A stretch of DNA of 49,240 nucleotides, taken from positions 1 to 49,240 of the forward strand of contig JBEBJY010000014.1 in assembly GCA_040079635.1 (NCBI GenBank), written 5' to 3'. The DNA is from Aalborgiella sp040079635 (GTDB lineage: Bacteria; Pseudomonadota; Gammaproteobacteria; Burkholderiales; Burkholderiaceae_C). Numbering within the stretch: the first letter of the stretch is position 1; each line of letters starts with the position of its first letter. Positions 8,258 to 17,512 of the stretch are shown piece after piece. The translations under genes and the position numbers were made by a program. The notes under the pieces are model-generated. The model saw only the letters and a list, made by a program, of their open reading frames with translations, was not told where the DNA came from and ran no database searches.

Positions 8258-9105
8258 ACGATATGACGATCAAGCATTTGCACCGGATCAAGTCCACTTT
8301 CGCGGCCTTAAAAGCTCAAAACCGCGCCGCGCTGATTCCCTACGTCACCGCCGGCTTCCCCTTTGCTGACATCACGCCCGAGCTGATGCATGGCATGGTG
8401 GCTGCGGGTGCGGACGTGATAGAACTGGGTGTACCTTTTAGTGACCCCTCCGCTGACGGCCCCGTTATCCAGAAAGCCGGCGATAAAGCGCTTGCTTTTG
8501 GTATCGGATTACCGCAAGTTCTACAAATGGTGCGCGATTTCCGTCAAACCAACCAGACAACGCCTATTGTGTTGATGGGCTATGCAAACCCGATTGAACG
8601 CTACGATCAACGGCATAACAATGACGGTTGCAAAAGTGCTTTTATTCGCGATGCCGCTGAAGCTGGCGTAGACGGCATGCTGGTGGTCGACTACCCGCCC
8701 GAGGAGTGCGAAGCTTTTGCTGCCGAGTTGAAGGCCAATGGCATGGATTTGATCTTCCTACTCGCACCGACGTCTACCAACGAACGCATGGCGCAGGTTG
8801 CCCGCATTGCCAGCGGCTATGTTTATTACGTCTCGCTCAAGGGCGTGACGGGAGCAGGAACGCTAGATACAGACGCCGTTGCCGCCATGCTGCCAAAGAT
8901 TCGACAGCACGTGACCGACATCCCGGTCGGCGTGGGTTTTGGCATTCGCGATGCCGCAACAGCTCAAATCATTGGCAAAATGGCCGATGCGGTGGTGATT
9001 GGCAGCAAAATCATTCAATTGATAGACAACCAGCCCAGAGACAAAGTTGTTAGTGTGGCTGGCGAATTTTTAAGTGGCATTCGAGCTGCTTTAGAATCCA
9101 AATAA
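8254..9105 (+). CDS. trpA: Tryptophan synthase alpha chain
   Basis: TrpA cleaves indole-3-glycerol phosphate to indole, which is channelled to TrpB. The 283-residue TIM barrel has catalytic Glu57 in VIELGVPFSDP and Asp68 in SADGPVIQ, with the same spacing as E49/D60 of the enterobacterial enzyme. IPYVTAGFP at residues 28-36 is conserved, as is GVGFGIRD near residue 230. The start codon overlaps the trpB stop (ATGA at 8254-8257). accD begins 23 bp downstream, the conserved trpA-accD neighbourhood of many proteobacteria. Confidence 0.97.
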   Translation: MNDMTIKHLHRIKSTFAALKAQNRAALIPYVTAGFPFADITPELMHGMVAAGADVIELGVPFSDPSADGPVIQKAGDKALAFGIGLPQVLQMVRDFRQTNQTTPIVLMGYANPIERYDQRHNNDGCKSAFIRDAAEAGVDGMLVVDYPPEECEAFAAELKANGMDLIFLLAPTSTNERMAQVARIASGYVYYVSLKGVTGAGTLDTDAVAAMLPKIRQHVTDIPVGVGFGIRDAATAQIIGKMADAVVIGSKIIQLIDNQPRDKVVSVAGEFLSGIRAALESK

Positions 9106-9128
9106 TTCTGTAGATTGAGGACACAACC

Positions 9129-10001
9129 ATGAGTTGGCTAGAAAAACTATTACCACCCAAAATCCTGAAATCTGACCCTGCGGACCGACGCAGTATTCCT
9201 GAAGGTTTGTGGATTAAATGTCCTAGCTGCGAAACCGTGCTGTACAAAGCCGATTTAGAGCAAAACCAAAATGTTTGCACCAGTTGTAGCCACCACCTGC
9301 GCATAGGCGCACGGGCACGGTTGAATCATTTTTTGGATGCCGAAGGTCGTTACGAAATCGGGCAAGAAGTGTTGCCCGTAGACGCGCTCAAGTTCAAAGA
9401 CAGCCGCAAATACCCAGAGCGCTTGAAAGAAGCGCTGGAAAACACAAATGAGACTGATGCGCTGGTCGTCATGGGCGGCTCGGTGCACAGCGTCAACGTG
9501 GTAGTCGCGTGTTTTGAGTTCGACTTCATGGGCGGCAGCATGGGCAGCGTGGTGGGCGAGCGCTTTGTGCGCGGCGTGCATACCGCGATTGAGCAAAAAG
9601 TGCCGTTTATTTGCTTCACGGCCACTGGCGGTGCACGCATGCAAGAAGGCTTGCTAAGCCTGATGCAGATGGCCAAAACCAACGCATCACTCACCAAACT
9701 GGCAAAAAAAGGCCTACCCTACATCAGCGTGCTGACCGACCCCACTATGGGCGGCGTCAGCGCTGGTTTTGCGTTTGTGGGTGACGTGGTGATTGCTGAA
9801 CCCAAAGCTTTAATTGGCTTTGCGGGGCCTAGGGTGATTGAATCCACAGTTCGCGTAACCTTGCCGGCAGGCTTTCAGCGCGCTGAGTTTTTGCTGCAAA
9901 AAGGCGCGGTAGACTTCATTTCTGATCGCCGTGAGCTACGTAAAACCATTGCCAATGTGTTGGCGATGCTACAAAAGCAGGCAGCTGACGCAGTTGTTTA
10001 A
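9129..10001 (+). CDS. accD: Acetyl-CoA carboxylase carboxyltransferase subunit beta
   Basis: AccD with AccA transfers carboxyl groups from carboxybiotin to acetyl-CoA, the first committed step of fatty acid synthesis. The 290-residue protein carries the N-terminal four-cysteine zinc ribbon (C31, C34, C50, C53) and the crotonase-like core, with GGSMGSVVGERF, FTATGGARMQEG and PTMGGVSAGFAF. It ends the + strand run that starts at asd. pncC converges on it with only nine bases between the stop codons. A folC gene often follows accD in related genomes but is absent here. Confidence 0.97.
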   Translation: MSWLEKLLPPKILKSDPADRRSIPEGLWIKCPSCETVLYKADLEQNQNVCTSCSHHLRIGARARLNHFLDAEGRYEIGQEVLPVDALKFKDSRKYPERLKEALENTNETDALVVMGGSVHSVNVVVACFEFDFMGGSMGSVVGERFVRGVHTAIEQKVPFICFTATGGARMQEGLLSLMQMAKTNASLTKLAKKGLPYISVLTDPTMGGVSAGFAFVGDVVIAEPKALIGFAGPRVIESTVRVTLPAGFQRAEFLLQKGAVDFISDRRELRKTIANVLAMLQKQAADAVV

Positions 10002-10010
10002 TCGTTTGCC

Positions 10011-10535
10011 CTAGCTTTTAACTGACTGCAGACGTTCAATGAGTCCGTTCAAGGCTTGTTGAACCGTCAGAGCACGCACGGTTGCTCTGTCGCCGTCAAA
10101 ATGGCAGAGTTCCGTGGTGGTTTGTCCGTTGACGCACCAGCCTATCCAAACCGTACCCACAGGTTTTTCCGCACTCCCGCCCGCAGGCCCTGCAACACCA
10201 GTCACCGCGACAGAAACTTGCGCAGCTGAGTTTTTCAAAGCACCTTGTGCCATGGCAGCTGCAACTTGCTCGCTGACTGCGCCAAACTGGGCAATCAAAG
10301 CTGCATCCACACCCAGCATGTCAGTTTTAGCCGCATTGGAGTAGGTTACAAACCCGCGATCAAACCATTGGCTGGAGCCAGCTAGGTCGGTACATGCTGC
10401 TGCGATCAGCCCACCGGTGCAACTTTCGGCTGTTGTCAAAAATAAGTGGTTTTTAAGCATTAAATCGGCCACTAGCCGGTATAATGATTGCCTAGACTGC
10501 TCTAAATTTAATAGCAAATTTATATAGTCTGCCAT
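10011..10535 (-). CDS. pncC: Nicotinamide-nucleotide amidase (CinA C-terminal family)
   Basis: PncC deamidates NMN to nicotinate mononucleotide in NAD salvage. The 174-residue protein is a stand-alone CinA C-terminal domain with the nucleophile region TTAESCTGG (Ser38) and the conserved GFVTYSNAAKTDMLGV stretch holding the Tyr/Lys pair (about residues 65 and 70). VAVTGVAGPAGGS follows near residue 110. The N-terminus, residues about 3-22, is AT-rich and coincides with a copy of the dispersed repeat in sense orientation; it does not look like the usual helix. It is the last gene of the rodA-dehydrogenase-pgpA-pncC run, 29 bp after pgpA. Confidence 0.9.
   Translation of the reverse strand: MADYINLLLNLEQSRQSLYRLVADLMLKNHLFLTTAESCTGGLIAAACTDLAGSSQWFDRGFVTYSNAAKTDMLGVDAALIAQFGAVSEQVAAAMAQGALKNSAAQVSVAVTGVAGPAGGSAEKPVGTVWIGWCVNGQTTTELCHFDGDRATVRALTVQQALNGLIERLQSVKS
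10471..10528 (-). repeat. Dispersed repeat copy G, in the 5' end of pncC
   Basis: On the minus strand the core AGGCAATCATTATACCGGCT matches the family consensus at 16 of 20 positions. It is preceded by TTTGCTATTAAATTTA and followed by AGT. It is more diverged than copies B-E. It lies just inside the pncC start, so it supplies the N-terminal residues. Confidence 0.6.
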
Positions 10536-10564
10536 ACATTTTAATCAAGTAAATTTAGGCTAAA

Positions 10565-11077
10565 TTAGATGAAACGCCACAGCGCGATGACCAATACCGT
10601 ACAAAAAGCGGCAACCAAATCGTCAAACATGATGCCGAACCCACCGCGTGCGCCAAAGCCTTTGAAGGTTTTGTCAGCCCAGGCCACTGGGCCTGGTTTG
10701 GCCGCATCAAAGTAGCGAAACAGCACAAAAGCGATCAGTTGCCCCCAAAAACCAGTGGGAGTGACGAGCCATAACACCAGCCAGAAAGCGACCACTTCGT
10801 CCCAGACGATGCAGCCCGGGTCTGCAACTTCCATGTGTTTCGCAGTCACGGTGCAGGCCCACCAACCTATTAAGAGTGAGGCCGCGATCAGCATTGCCCA
10901 CTTACCATCTGTCATGACAGCCTGCAACAGCAAAAAGGTTAACCAAGCCCAGGCAGTGCCTACAGTTCCCGGCGCGAAACGGCTCAAACCTGCGCCAAAA
11001 CCTAGCGCCAATATCCGCGCGGGATGCGACCACATGAATTTGGCATTAGGTAGTGAGACTAAGGTTTCAGTTGTCAT
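10565..11077 (-). CDS. pgpA: Phosphatidylglycerophosphatase A
   Basis: PgpA removes phosphate from phosphatidylglycerophosphate to give phosphatidylglycerol. I place the start at the ATG at 11077 (MTTETLVS), giving 170 residues and overlapping the upstream stop by 11 bases; the open frame extends to 11137. Family motifs are GFGAGLSRFAPGTVGTAWAW (about residues 27-46), the metal-binding WDEVVAFWL near residue 100, and GFGIMFDDLVAA near the C-terminus. Four hydrophobic helices fit an inner-membrane protein. In related bacteria thiL usually precedes pgpA; here a beta-hydroxyacid dehydrogenase takes its place. Confidence 0.92.
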   Translation of the reverse strand: MTTETLVSLPNAKFMWSHPARILALGFGAGLSRFAPGTVGTAWAWLTFLLLQAVMTDGKWAMLIAASLLIGWWACTVTAKHMEVADPGCIVWDEVVAFWLVLWLVTPTGFWGQLIAFVLFRYFDAAKPGPVAWADKTFKGFGARGGFGIMFDDLVAAFCTVLVIALWRFI

Positions 11078-11963
11078 CGCGCGATAGTTTAAAAAGACTG
11101 GCATCGTCTTGTTCTGCCAAACCGTGTGCCAATGCACGGGCGAAGGTCTCGGTCGTCAATTGACCTAAAGGCGTTTTAAAACCCATCTGCTGAGCTTCTG
11201 CAACTGCCAACTTGGTGTCTTTCGCCAGCAAAGTCGTGTGGGCGCGTGGTTCAAAATCGTTTGCAATAGCGCGACGCATGCGGTCGTTGCCGATCCAGCT
11301 TTGGCCGCTGGATTGTTGAATCACATTCAAAGTCGTCGTTAAATCCAAACCCATGCACTCACTCAAAGCCATCACCTCAGCCGCACCGGCCAAGTTGATG
11401 CCGGCTAGCAAGTTGTTGACCAATTTGGTTCTAGCACCGTCACCGGGCTGCTGACTGATACGGAAAACTTGGTTGGACAGCGTTTGCAACAAGTTTTGGT
11501 GCTGCCCAAATACGATGTCTTGGCAAGCCAACATCAAGCTCATACTACCGTCACGGGCTCTGGCTGGGCCGCCAGACATGGGGGCATCGATGGTTTGAAT
11601 GCCTAGAGCAGCAAGTTTGTGAGCGCACACTTCCACGTCTTCTGGCGAAATCGTGGGGCACAGCATCACCGTCTGTCCAGCTTTCATGTGCTGCGCCGCG
11701 CCATGTTTGCCGAACAGCACGTCTTGCGTCTGTACACAATCCACCACGCAAACAATCAGTATAGAGACTTTAGATGCCATCTCAGCAGGGCTCGCATGAA
11801 CCACAGCGCCCAGTTGCGCCAAACCATGGGTTTTGATGGCATCAATATCACACACATGTACTGGCCAACCGTGTGCCAGCAAATTCGTCGCCATAGCGCC
11901 GCCCATATTACCTACGCCGATGATGCCAACGGGGTAAGTCAACGCTTGCACCGCTTGCTTCAA
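11067..11963 (-). CDS. NAD(P)-dependent beta-hydroxyacid dehydrogenase family protein
   Basis: This 298-residue protein belongs to the 3-hydroxyisobutyrate/tartronate semialdehyde/L-threonate dehydrogenase family. It shows the Rossmann loop GVGNMG at residues 16-21, the substrate-binding DAPMSGGPARARDGS (residues 127-140), and the catalytic Lys180 in KLVNNLLAG. The C-terminal LLAKDTKLA motif is also present. The exact substrate cannot be read from sequence. Its start overlaps the rodA stop by four bases (ATGA) and its stop overlaps pgpA by 11 bases, so it is translationally coupled to envelope genes, an unexpected place for a catabolic dehydrogenase. Confidence 0.85.
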   Translation of the reverse strand: MKQAVQALTYPVGIIGVGNMGGAMATNLLAHGWPVHVCDIDAIKTHGLAQLGAVVHASPAEMASKVSILIVCVVDCVQTQDVLFGKHGAAQHMKAGQTVMLCPTISPEDVEVCAHKLAALGIQTIDAPMSGGPARARDGSMSLMLACQDIVFGQHQNLLQTLSNQVFRISQQPGDGARTKLVNNLLAGINLAGAAEVMALSECMGLDLTTTLNVIQQSSGQSWIGNDRMRRAIANDFEPRAHTTLLAKDTKLAVAEAQQMGFKTPLGQLTTETFARALAHGLAEQDDASLFKLSRDDN

Positions 11964-13114
11964 GATTGCACCAACCGTTTTGATTTGCTCACCGACATCA
12001 AAATGCCAATGCCCATACCCAATGTCACCATCGCTGTACCGCCGTAGCTTATAAACGGCAGGGGCACGCCCACCACAGGCAAAATCCCGCTGACCATGCC
12101 CATGTTGACGAATGCGTAGGTGAAGAAAATCATAGTCACACTGCCTGCCAGCAAGCGCGTGAACAACGATGGCGCTTCAACAGCAATCATCAAACCGCGA
12201 ATAATCAAAAACAGAAAGCCAGAGATCAGCAACAGGTTACCAAACAAGCCAAACTCCTCTGAGAAAGCCGCAAAGATAAAGTCGGTGGTACGCTCAGGAA
12301 TAAACTCCAAATGTGTCTGTGTTCCCTGCATGAACCCTTTACCGAATATGCCTCCAGAGCCAATCGCAATCATGCCCTGAATGATGTGAAAGCCCTTGCC
12401 TAATGGGTCTAGAGTGGGGTCTAACAAGGTGCAAATGCGTTGACGCTGATATTCGTGCAGCACACGCCAGTCAACGCCATCAGCACATAACTGCCCTTCG
12501 AACGCGATCAAAAAGGCAATGCCAGCAAGACCTAATATAACGGGTGGTGCGATCAACTTCCAACTCAAACCCGCGAAAAATATCACCGACAAACCGGCAG
12601 ACATCACCAGCAGCGCCGTCCCCAAATCAGGCTGCTTCATGATCAAGCCAGCTGGCACAGCGAGAAGTAAACCTGCTACCAAAAAGTCTAGCGGCCTGAG
12701 TTGACCTTCACGCTTTTGAAACCACCAGGCCAACATCAGCGGCATGGCGATTTTCAATATCTCACTAGGTTGAATCACCACGCCAATGTTTAACCAACGC
12801 CTTGCACCTTTTTTGGTAAGCCCGAAAATCGCAACCGCTATCAAAAGTGCCACACCAAAGGCATAGAGCGGCACGGCCAACTCCATCAAACGCTGCGGGG
12901 GAATTTGTGCGACGACAAACATCACAGTAGCTGCAATCAGCATATTGCGCATATGGTCAACAAAGCGCGTGCCATGGTCGTATCCGGACGAATACATCGC
13001 AATCAAACCCGCGCAGGCCAACACACCCACGGCCAAGGCCAATAAGCCATCAAACCCCTTGAAAATAGGCGATATTTGCTGCCAAAGCGAGAATTTATTT
13101 AAGCCAGTTGCCAT
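11960..13114 (-). CDS. rodA: Rod shape-determining SEDS glycosyltransferase RodA (MrdB)
   Basis: RodA polymerises lipid II during cell elongation with its partner PBP2. With the ATG at 13114 (MATGLNKFSLW) the protein has 384 residues; an in-frame ATG at 13141 would add nine. It has about ten transmembrane segments and SEDS family signatures: GARRWLNIGVVIQPSEILK near residue 100, KQPDLGTALL, and the C-terminal GILPVVGVPLPFISYGGTAM. The related FtsW is encoded at 25.6-26.9 kb. No mre genes or mrdA are next to it in this window. The divergent exonuclease gene starts about 40 bp away, so the promoters must lie in a very short interval. Confidence 0.93.
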   Translation of the reverse strand: MATGLNKFSLWQQISPIFKGFDGLLALAVGVLACAGLIAMYSSGYDHGTRFVDHMRNMLIAATVMFVVAQIPPQRLMELAVPLYAFGVALLIAVAIFGLTKKGARRWLNIGVVIQPSEILKIAMPLMLAWWFQKREGQLRPLDFLVAGLLLAVPAGLIMKQPDLGTALLVMSAGLSVIFFAGLSWKLIAPPVILGLAGIAFLIAFEGQLCADGVDWRVLHEYQRQRICTLLDPTLDPLGKGFHIIQGMIAIGSGGIFGKGFMQGTQTHLEFIPERTTDFIFAAFSEEFGLFGNLLLISGFLFLIIRGLMIAVEAPSLFTRLLAGSVTMIFFTYAFVNMGMVSGILPVVGVPLPFISYGGTAMVTLGMGIGILMSVSKSKRLVQS

Positions 13115-13156
13115 GCGCCAATTATCAACCCCTTTTTGCATGGGACAATGGCGTTT

Positions 13157-15232
13157 ATGTACGCATTATTTGAAGAATCCGGTAAATTTTTAGCAGGCCG
13201 TGTCATGTCTACGACCGACGCTTCCGCACAAATTGAGCTAGACAGTGGCAAGCGCGTCAAAGTGAAGATGGCGCATGTGATGGTTCAATTTGAAAAACCA
13301 GCGCCTGCAGAGCTTATTTCAGGGGCACAAAAGATTCAATCAACGATTGACCCTGCCCTGGCTTGGGAATTCTCCCCCGAAGAAGAGTTTGGCTTTGCCG
13401 ACTTGGCAAGTGACTATTTCAACGACAAGCCGACGGTTGAGCAGCAAGTAGCGGCTTTGTTTTGCCTGTTTGAAACCCCACATTACTTTCGTCGCGCGGG
13501 TAAAGGCAGATTCAAAAAAGCACCTACAGAGATTGTGCAGCTCGCATTATTAGCGATTGAGAAAAAGAAGCAGCAATTACTTCAAATATCTGAATGGGCA
13601 ATATCTTTAGGGAATGGCATTTGCCCAGAACCTATTCGCGACCAGTTATATAAAATATTATTCAAACCTGATAAAAATGCGGGCGAATACAAAGCCGTTG
13701 TAGAAGCCGCGCGCAATACCAAATTACCGCCACTTGATTTATTGCAACAAGCTGGAGCGATTACTTCACCATATCAATTTCATTGGCAGCGGTTTTTATT
13801 TGACAATTTCCCTAAAGGTATTGCATTCCCCGCTTTAAATGCACCGTTAATAGCAGATGAGTTACCACTTGCAACTGTGGCCGCATTTTCTATCGATGAT
13901 TCAGCTACCACTGAAATCGACGATGCTTTGTCTGTGCAAGGCTTGGGCACAGGTAAAGTCGTAGTCGGGATTCACATTGCTGCACCAGCACTGGCCATAT
14001 TACCTAACAGTGATATTGATAAAGTTGCCAGAAATCGTCTTTCCACCGTTTATATGCCGGGCAATAAGATAACCATGTTGCCAGATGCCGTGGTTCAAAA
14101 TTACACCTTGGCTGAGGGTAAAAACTGTCCTGCCGTGTCTTTGTACGTTACTTTTGATGAAATGTCATTTGATATTATTTCGACAGAATCTAAAATTGAA
14201 TCTGTGCCCATCGTCGCCAATTTGCGCCATGACACTTTAGAAGATGTGATAACCGAGGCGTGGTTAGAAAGTTCAGGAAATAGAGCCTTAAACGGCATCC
14301 AGCCGGCGTATTTATTGCCTGAATCGCTATCATTTTTATATCAATTAGCAAAAAATTTAAAACAAAAACGTGAAGTTGTACGTGGTAAGCCTGAGACCTT
14401 TAATCGTCCAGATTACAACTTCAAATTAATTGACAAAAACAATACTGGCCCACATGGTGAAGAGGTAGTTGAGATCACTACCCGCAAACGTGGCTCACCG
14501 CTTGATTTAATCGTGGCCGAAGCCATGATATTGGCCAATAGTACGTGGGGGCAATTATTAGCAGAATATGGCGTCCCTGGTATTTACCGCAGCCAAGCCA
14601 GTTTAGCCCCTGGCGTTAAAGTGCGCATGGGTACCAAAGCTTTACCACATGCGGGTATTGGCGTACCCAGTTACGCGTGGAGCACATCGCCATTGCGCAG
14701 GTACACAGATATGGTGAATCAGTGGCAAATCATCAGTTGCATTAAGCATGGCAAAACAGCTTTGCTGGCTGCTCCTTTCAAACCTAAAGATGCTGATTTA
14801 TTTTCAATCATTTCAAATTTTGATAATACGTATAGCGCCTACAATCAATATCAAAATGGTATGGAACGGTATTGGACGCTAAAGTATTTACAGCAAAATA
14901 ATATTACCGAATTAAATGCCACTTTATTCAAAGAAAATATGGTGCGAGCTGATGATTTACCCTTGGTATTACCTGTGTTGGGAGCAAATAACTTAGATCG
15001 GAATGCTAAAGTTGTCGTTAAGTTGGGTGATATTAATTTGATGACTTTGGAGGTATCTGGAACTATTATTGATATTCGTGTAGCCGAAAATACTGGCGAT
15101 ATGAATATGACTGATGCTAACGAAGATGAGTCAGAAGACGAATCCGAAGAAATTGGCGTTTTGAGCATTGCTGTCGACTTGGTTGACGTTGTCGATGCAG
15201 AGTCAACCGAAACTGAGCTTGCGGCAAAATAG
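13157..15232 (+). CDS. RNase II/RNB-family exoribonuclease
   Basis: This protein hydrolyses RNA 3' to 5'. The likely start is the ATG at 13157 (MYALFEESGKF), giving 691 residues, because this N-terminus matches the family in Burkholderiales; ATG 13148 and TTG 13136 are in frame upstream. The RNB catalytic signature FSIDDSATTEIDDALS is at about residues 244-259, with the acidic residues that bind Mg2+. A SPLRRYTDMVNQ motif near residue 515 is also typical. The C-terminus is strongly acidic. Codon use in the middle is more AT-rich than in neighbouring genes. The TonB-like gene begins four bases after its stop. Confidence 0.9.
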   Translation: MYALFEESGKFLAGRVMSTTDASAQIELDSGKRVKVKMAHVMVQFEKPAPAELISGAQKIQSTIDPALAWEFSPEEEFGFADLASDYFNDKPTVEQQVAALFCLFETPHYFRRAGKGRFKKAPTEIVQLALLAIEKKKQQLLQISEWAISLGNGICPEPIRDQLYKILFKPDKNAGEYKAVVEAARNTKLPPLDLLQQAGAITSPYQFHWQRFLFDNFPKGIAFPALNAPLIADELPLATVAAFSIDDSATTEIDDALSVQGLGTGKVVVGIHIAAPALAILPNSDIDKVARNRLSTVYMPGNKITMLPDAVVQNYTLAEGKNCPAVSLYVTFDEMSFDIISTESKIESVPIVANLRHDTLEDVITEAWLESSGNRALNGIQPAYLLPESLSFLYQLAKNLKQKREVVRGKPETFNRPDYNFKLIDKNNTGPHGEEVVEITTRKRGSPLDLIVAEAMILANSTWGQLLAEYGVPGIYRSQASLAPGVKVRMGTKALPHAGIGVPSYAWSTSPLRRYTDMVNQWQIISCIKHGKTALLAAPFKPKDADLFSIISNFDNTYSAYNQYQNGMERYWTLKYLQQNNITELNATLFKENMVRADDLPLVLPVLGANNLDRNAKVVVKLGDINLMTLEVSGTIIDIRVAENTGDMNMTDANEDESEDESEEIGVLSIAVDLVDVVDAESTETELAAK

Positions 15233-15236
15233 CGGT

Positions 15237-16115
15237 ATGGTCATTAAGTCATCCATCAAGCAAAAAATCAAAAGCTTTAGCGCCATGCAAATTGCATTGG
15301 CGGTATCTTTTGTGGTGCACGCCATCCCCTTAACCATTCGTTTTGTTGATCCCAAGAGTTTCAATCGAGTTTTTCAAGATACGCCCTTAGAGGTGATCTT
15401 GGTCAACGCGACAACCAATGAAAAGCCTGAAAAGGCGCAGGCCATTGCACAAAGCTCAATGGCTGGCGGTGGCGAAGCAGACGCTGGTAGGGCGACAACG
15501 TTTCTGCCCGCTTCTGAATTGACATCCATCGGCGATGCGGACACAGATACTCGACAAAAACTCGACAATATGCAAGAGCAGCAAAGCCAGTTGCTGCTGC
15601 AACTCAAAAAACAACTGGCATTACTACCAGCGCCGGATGTGAACAACGCACCCAGCACACCGGAAGCCAAGGCGCAAGAGGAAAAACGACGCCAGTTAAG
15701 CAAACTTTTGGGTGAAATAGAAAAGCGTATCACTCAAGAAAACGAACGACCTAAAAAGCGCTACATCAGCCCGTCCACGCGCGAAGAAGTCTATGCCATT
15801 TATTACGACCAATTGCGGCAAAAAATTGAAGCTAGAGGAACAACCAATTTCCCAGAGGCCGCGGGTAAGAAGCTATACGGAAAATTAACCATGATTTTGA
15901 CCGTCAACCATGATGGTCAAATTTTGGCAACAGAAGTCATTGAAAGCTCTGGCAGCTTGACATTGGATAGACGCGCCCAAGCGATCGCCAACAGTGCTGG
16001 GCCATTTGGTGCTTTTAGCCCAGCCATGCGCAAGATGGCAGATCAGATCGTACTCGTTTCACGCTTCAAGTTTACACGTGATGAAGTATTGGAAACCAAG
16101 CTGACTAACCGCTAA
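15237..16115 (+). CDS. TonB-like C-terminal domain protein
   Basis: The ATG at 15237 follows the exonuclease stop by four bases and gives 292 residues. A transmembrane segment (about residues 15-35, QIALAVSFVVHAIPLTI) anchors the protein. A linker rich in Gln, Glu and Lys follows, with a coiled-coil part at about residues 100-160. The C-terminal 90 residues are TonB-like (YGKLTMILTVNHDGQI... RRAQAIANSAGPFGAFSP). It lacks the long Pro-Lys repeats of classical TonB. It probably links inner-membrane energy to an outer-membrane partner, but the partner is unknown. As I recall, aroE often lies between this gene and mtgA in Comamonadaceae; here it is missing. Confidence 0.8.
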   Translation: MVIKSSIKQKIKSFSAMQIALAVSFVVHAIPLTIRFVDPKSFNRVFQDTPLEVILVNATTNEKPEKAQAIAQSSMAGGGEADAGRATTFLPASELTSIGDADTDTRQKLDNMQEQQSQLLLQLKKQLALLPAPDVNNAPSTPEAKAQEEKRRQLSKLLGEIEKRITQENERPKKRYISPSTREEVYAIYYDQLRQKIEARGTTNFPEAAGKKLYGKLTMILTVNHDGQILATEVIESSGSLTLDRRAQAIANSAGPFGAFSPAMRKMADQIVLVSRFKFTRDEVLETKLTNR

Positions 16116-16137
16116 ACATCTTTTTAGCTACGCAAAC

Positions 16138-16911
16138 ATGAAAAAGCTTTTTCGCTTCATTGGTCTTCTAACTGTGTCATTCTTAGCGGTGCAGTTGTTC
16201 TTTTTAAGCAAAGTTGTTTTAATGCTTGTCGTGTCGCCAGAGTCAACAAGTTTTCAACGCTCAGAAGCGTGGCGTATTGTGACAAGCCAAGGTGAACTGC
16301 CCTGGCGGCAGGAATGGGTTAATTATTCAGAGATGTCGAATGGCATCAAGCAAGCCGTCATAGCGTCTGAGGATGGTGATTTCGTAAACCACGACGGTGT
16401 GGAGTGGGATGCCATTGAGTCAGCTTGGTACAAAAACGCCAAAGCCGAAGAGCGTGCTTTGCAACGCAGTAAAAATTTACAAAATAGGCGTAAAAATACC
16501 GTGAATACGGCAACTGTCACAAAGCTTGAAAAACCGGTGAAAATCATAGGTGGTTCGACAATTACCCAACAATTGGCTAAAAATCTTTTCTTGTCTGGTG
16601 AACGAAACTTTGTTCGCAAAGGCCAAGAATTTGTCGTCACGCAATTTCTTGAATTGGTACTCAGCAAACGTCAAATCCTGACGATCTACCTCAACAATGT
16701 TGAATGGGGTGAGGGCGTTTTTGGAGCTGAAGCTGCAGCGCAGCATTACTTTAGAAAGCCAGCCAAGCAACTATCCAGCTATGAATCTGCCCGCTTGGCT
16801 GTGATGTTACCTAGACCCAAGTTTTTCGAGAAGCAGTCGGGTTCATCGTATTTATCTGGTCGAGCATCGTCTATCGTCGCGCGTATGCCCGATGCTGAAT
16901 TGCCAGACTAG
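16138..16911 (+). CDS. mtgA: Monofunctional biosynthetic peptidoglycan transglycosylase
   Basis: MtgA polymerises glycan strands from lipid II without a transpeptidase domain. The 257-residue protein has an N-terminal membrane anchor (residues 7-33). The GT51 motifs are in order: ASEDGDFVNHDG with catalytic Glu78, GGSTITQQLAKNLF (residues 138-151), the second-glutamate helix RKGQEFVVTQFLELVLSKRQ, and YLNNVEWGEGVFGAEAAA. A Lys/Arg-rich stretch at residues 100-125 is slightly longer than usual. It starts 22 bp after the TonB-like gene and is followed by ruvC. Confidence 0.95.
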   Translation: MKKLFRFIGLLTVSFLAVQLFFLSKVVLMLVVSPESTSFQRSEAWRIVTSQGELPWRQEWVNYSEMSNGIKQAVIASEDGDFVNHDGVEWDAIESAWYKNAKAEERALQRSKNLQNRRKNTVNTATVTKLEKPVKIIGGSTITQQLAKNLFLSGERNFVRKGQEFVVTQFLELVLSKRQILTIYLNNVEWGEGVFGAEAAAQHYFRKPAKQLSSYESARLAVMLPRPKFFEKQSGSSYLSGRASSIVARMPDAELPD

Positions 16912-16930
16912 GGTTACCACTACGAACAAT

Positions 16931-17479
16931 ATGCGTATCCTTGGCATCGATCCTGGCTTACGAACAACGGGCTTTGGCGTCGTTGATAAAGAAGGCGCAC
17001 AGCTTACCTATGTTGCAAGCGGCACCATCGCCACAACGCATCTTGAGACTGGTAATTTACCGGCAAGGTTGAAAGTTTTGTTTGAAGGCATCAAAGAGGT
17101 TGTACAACGCTATGAGCCTGATGAATCGTCGGTTGAAATCGTTTTTGTCAACGTCAACCCGCAAGCCACGCTCTTGTTGGGGCAAGCACGAGGCGCATGC
17201 ATATCTGCTTTGGTCTCCCTCGATTTGCCCGTGTTTGAATACACAGCCTTACAAATGAAGCAAGCTGTTGTAGGTTACGGCAAGGCTGAGAAAGCGCAGG
17301 TGCAAGAAATGGTCAAACGCCTTTTAAACTTGCCAACGCTACCTGGTAAAGATGCTGCCGATGCGCTAGGTCTGGCTATTTCTCATGCCAACTCTAGTTA
17401 TCTGTTGAACAGTTTGTCAAAATCAGACGGTGCCCAAAGAAAATCATCCGCCATGTTTAAAGCAGGTAGAACTTATTAA
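16931..17479 (+). CDS. ruvC: Holliday junction resolvase RuvC
   Basis: RuvC cleaves Holliday junctions after branch migration by RuvAB. The ATG at 16931 gives MRILGIDPG and 182 residues. The four acidic residues of the active site are in place: D7 in GIDPG, E69 in VEIVFVN, and D141 and D144 in KDAADALGLAISH. LGQARGA (residues 83-89) is also conserved. ruvA and ruvB are not adjacent. It is the last + strand gene before the convergent dcw cluster. Confidence 0.95.
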   Translation: MRILGIDPGLRTTGFGVVDKEGAQLTYVASGTIATTHLETGNLPARLKVLFEGIKEVVQRYEPDESSVEIVFVNVNPQATLLLGQARGACISALVSLDLPVFEYTALQMKQAVVGYGKAEKAQVQEMVKRLLNLPTLPGKDAADALGLAISHANSSYLLNSLSKSDGAQRKSSAMFKAGRTY

Positions 17480-17512
17480 TAAATTATTGACAACTTATTA
17501 GTGAGGTCTTAG

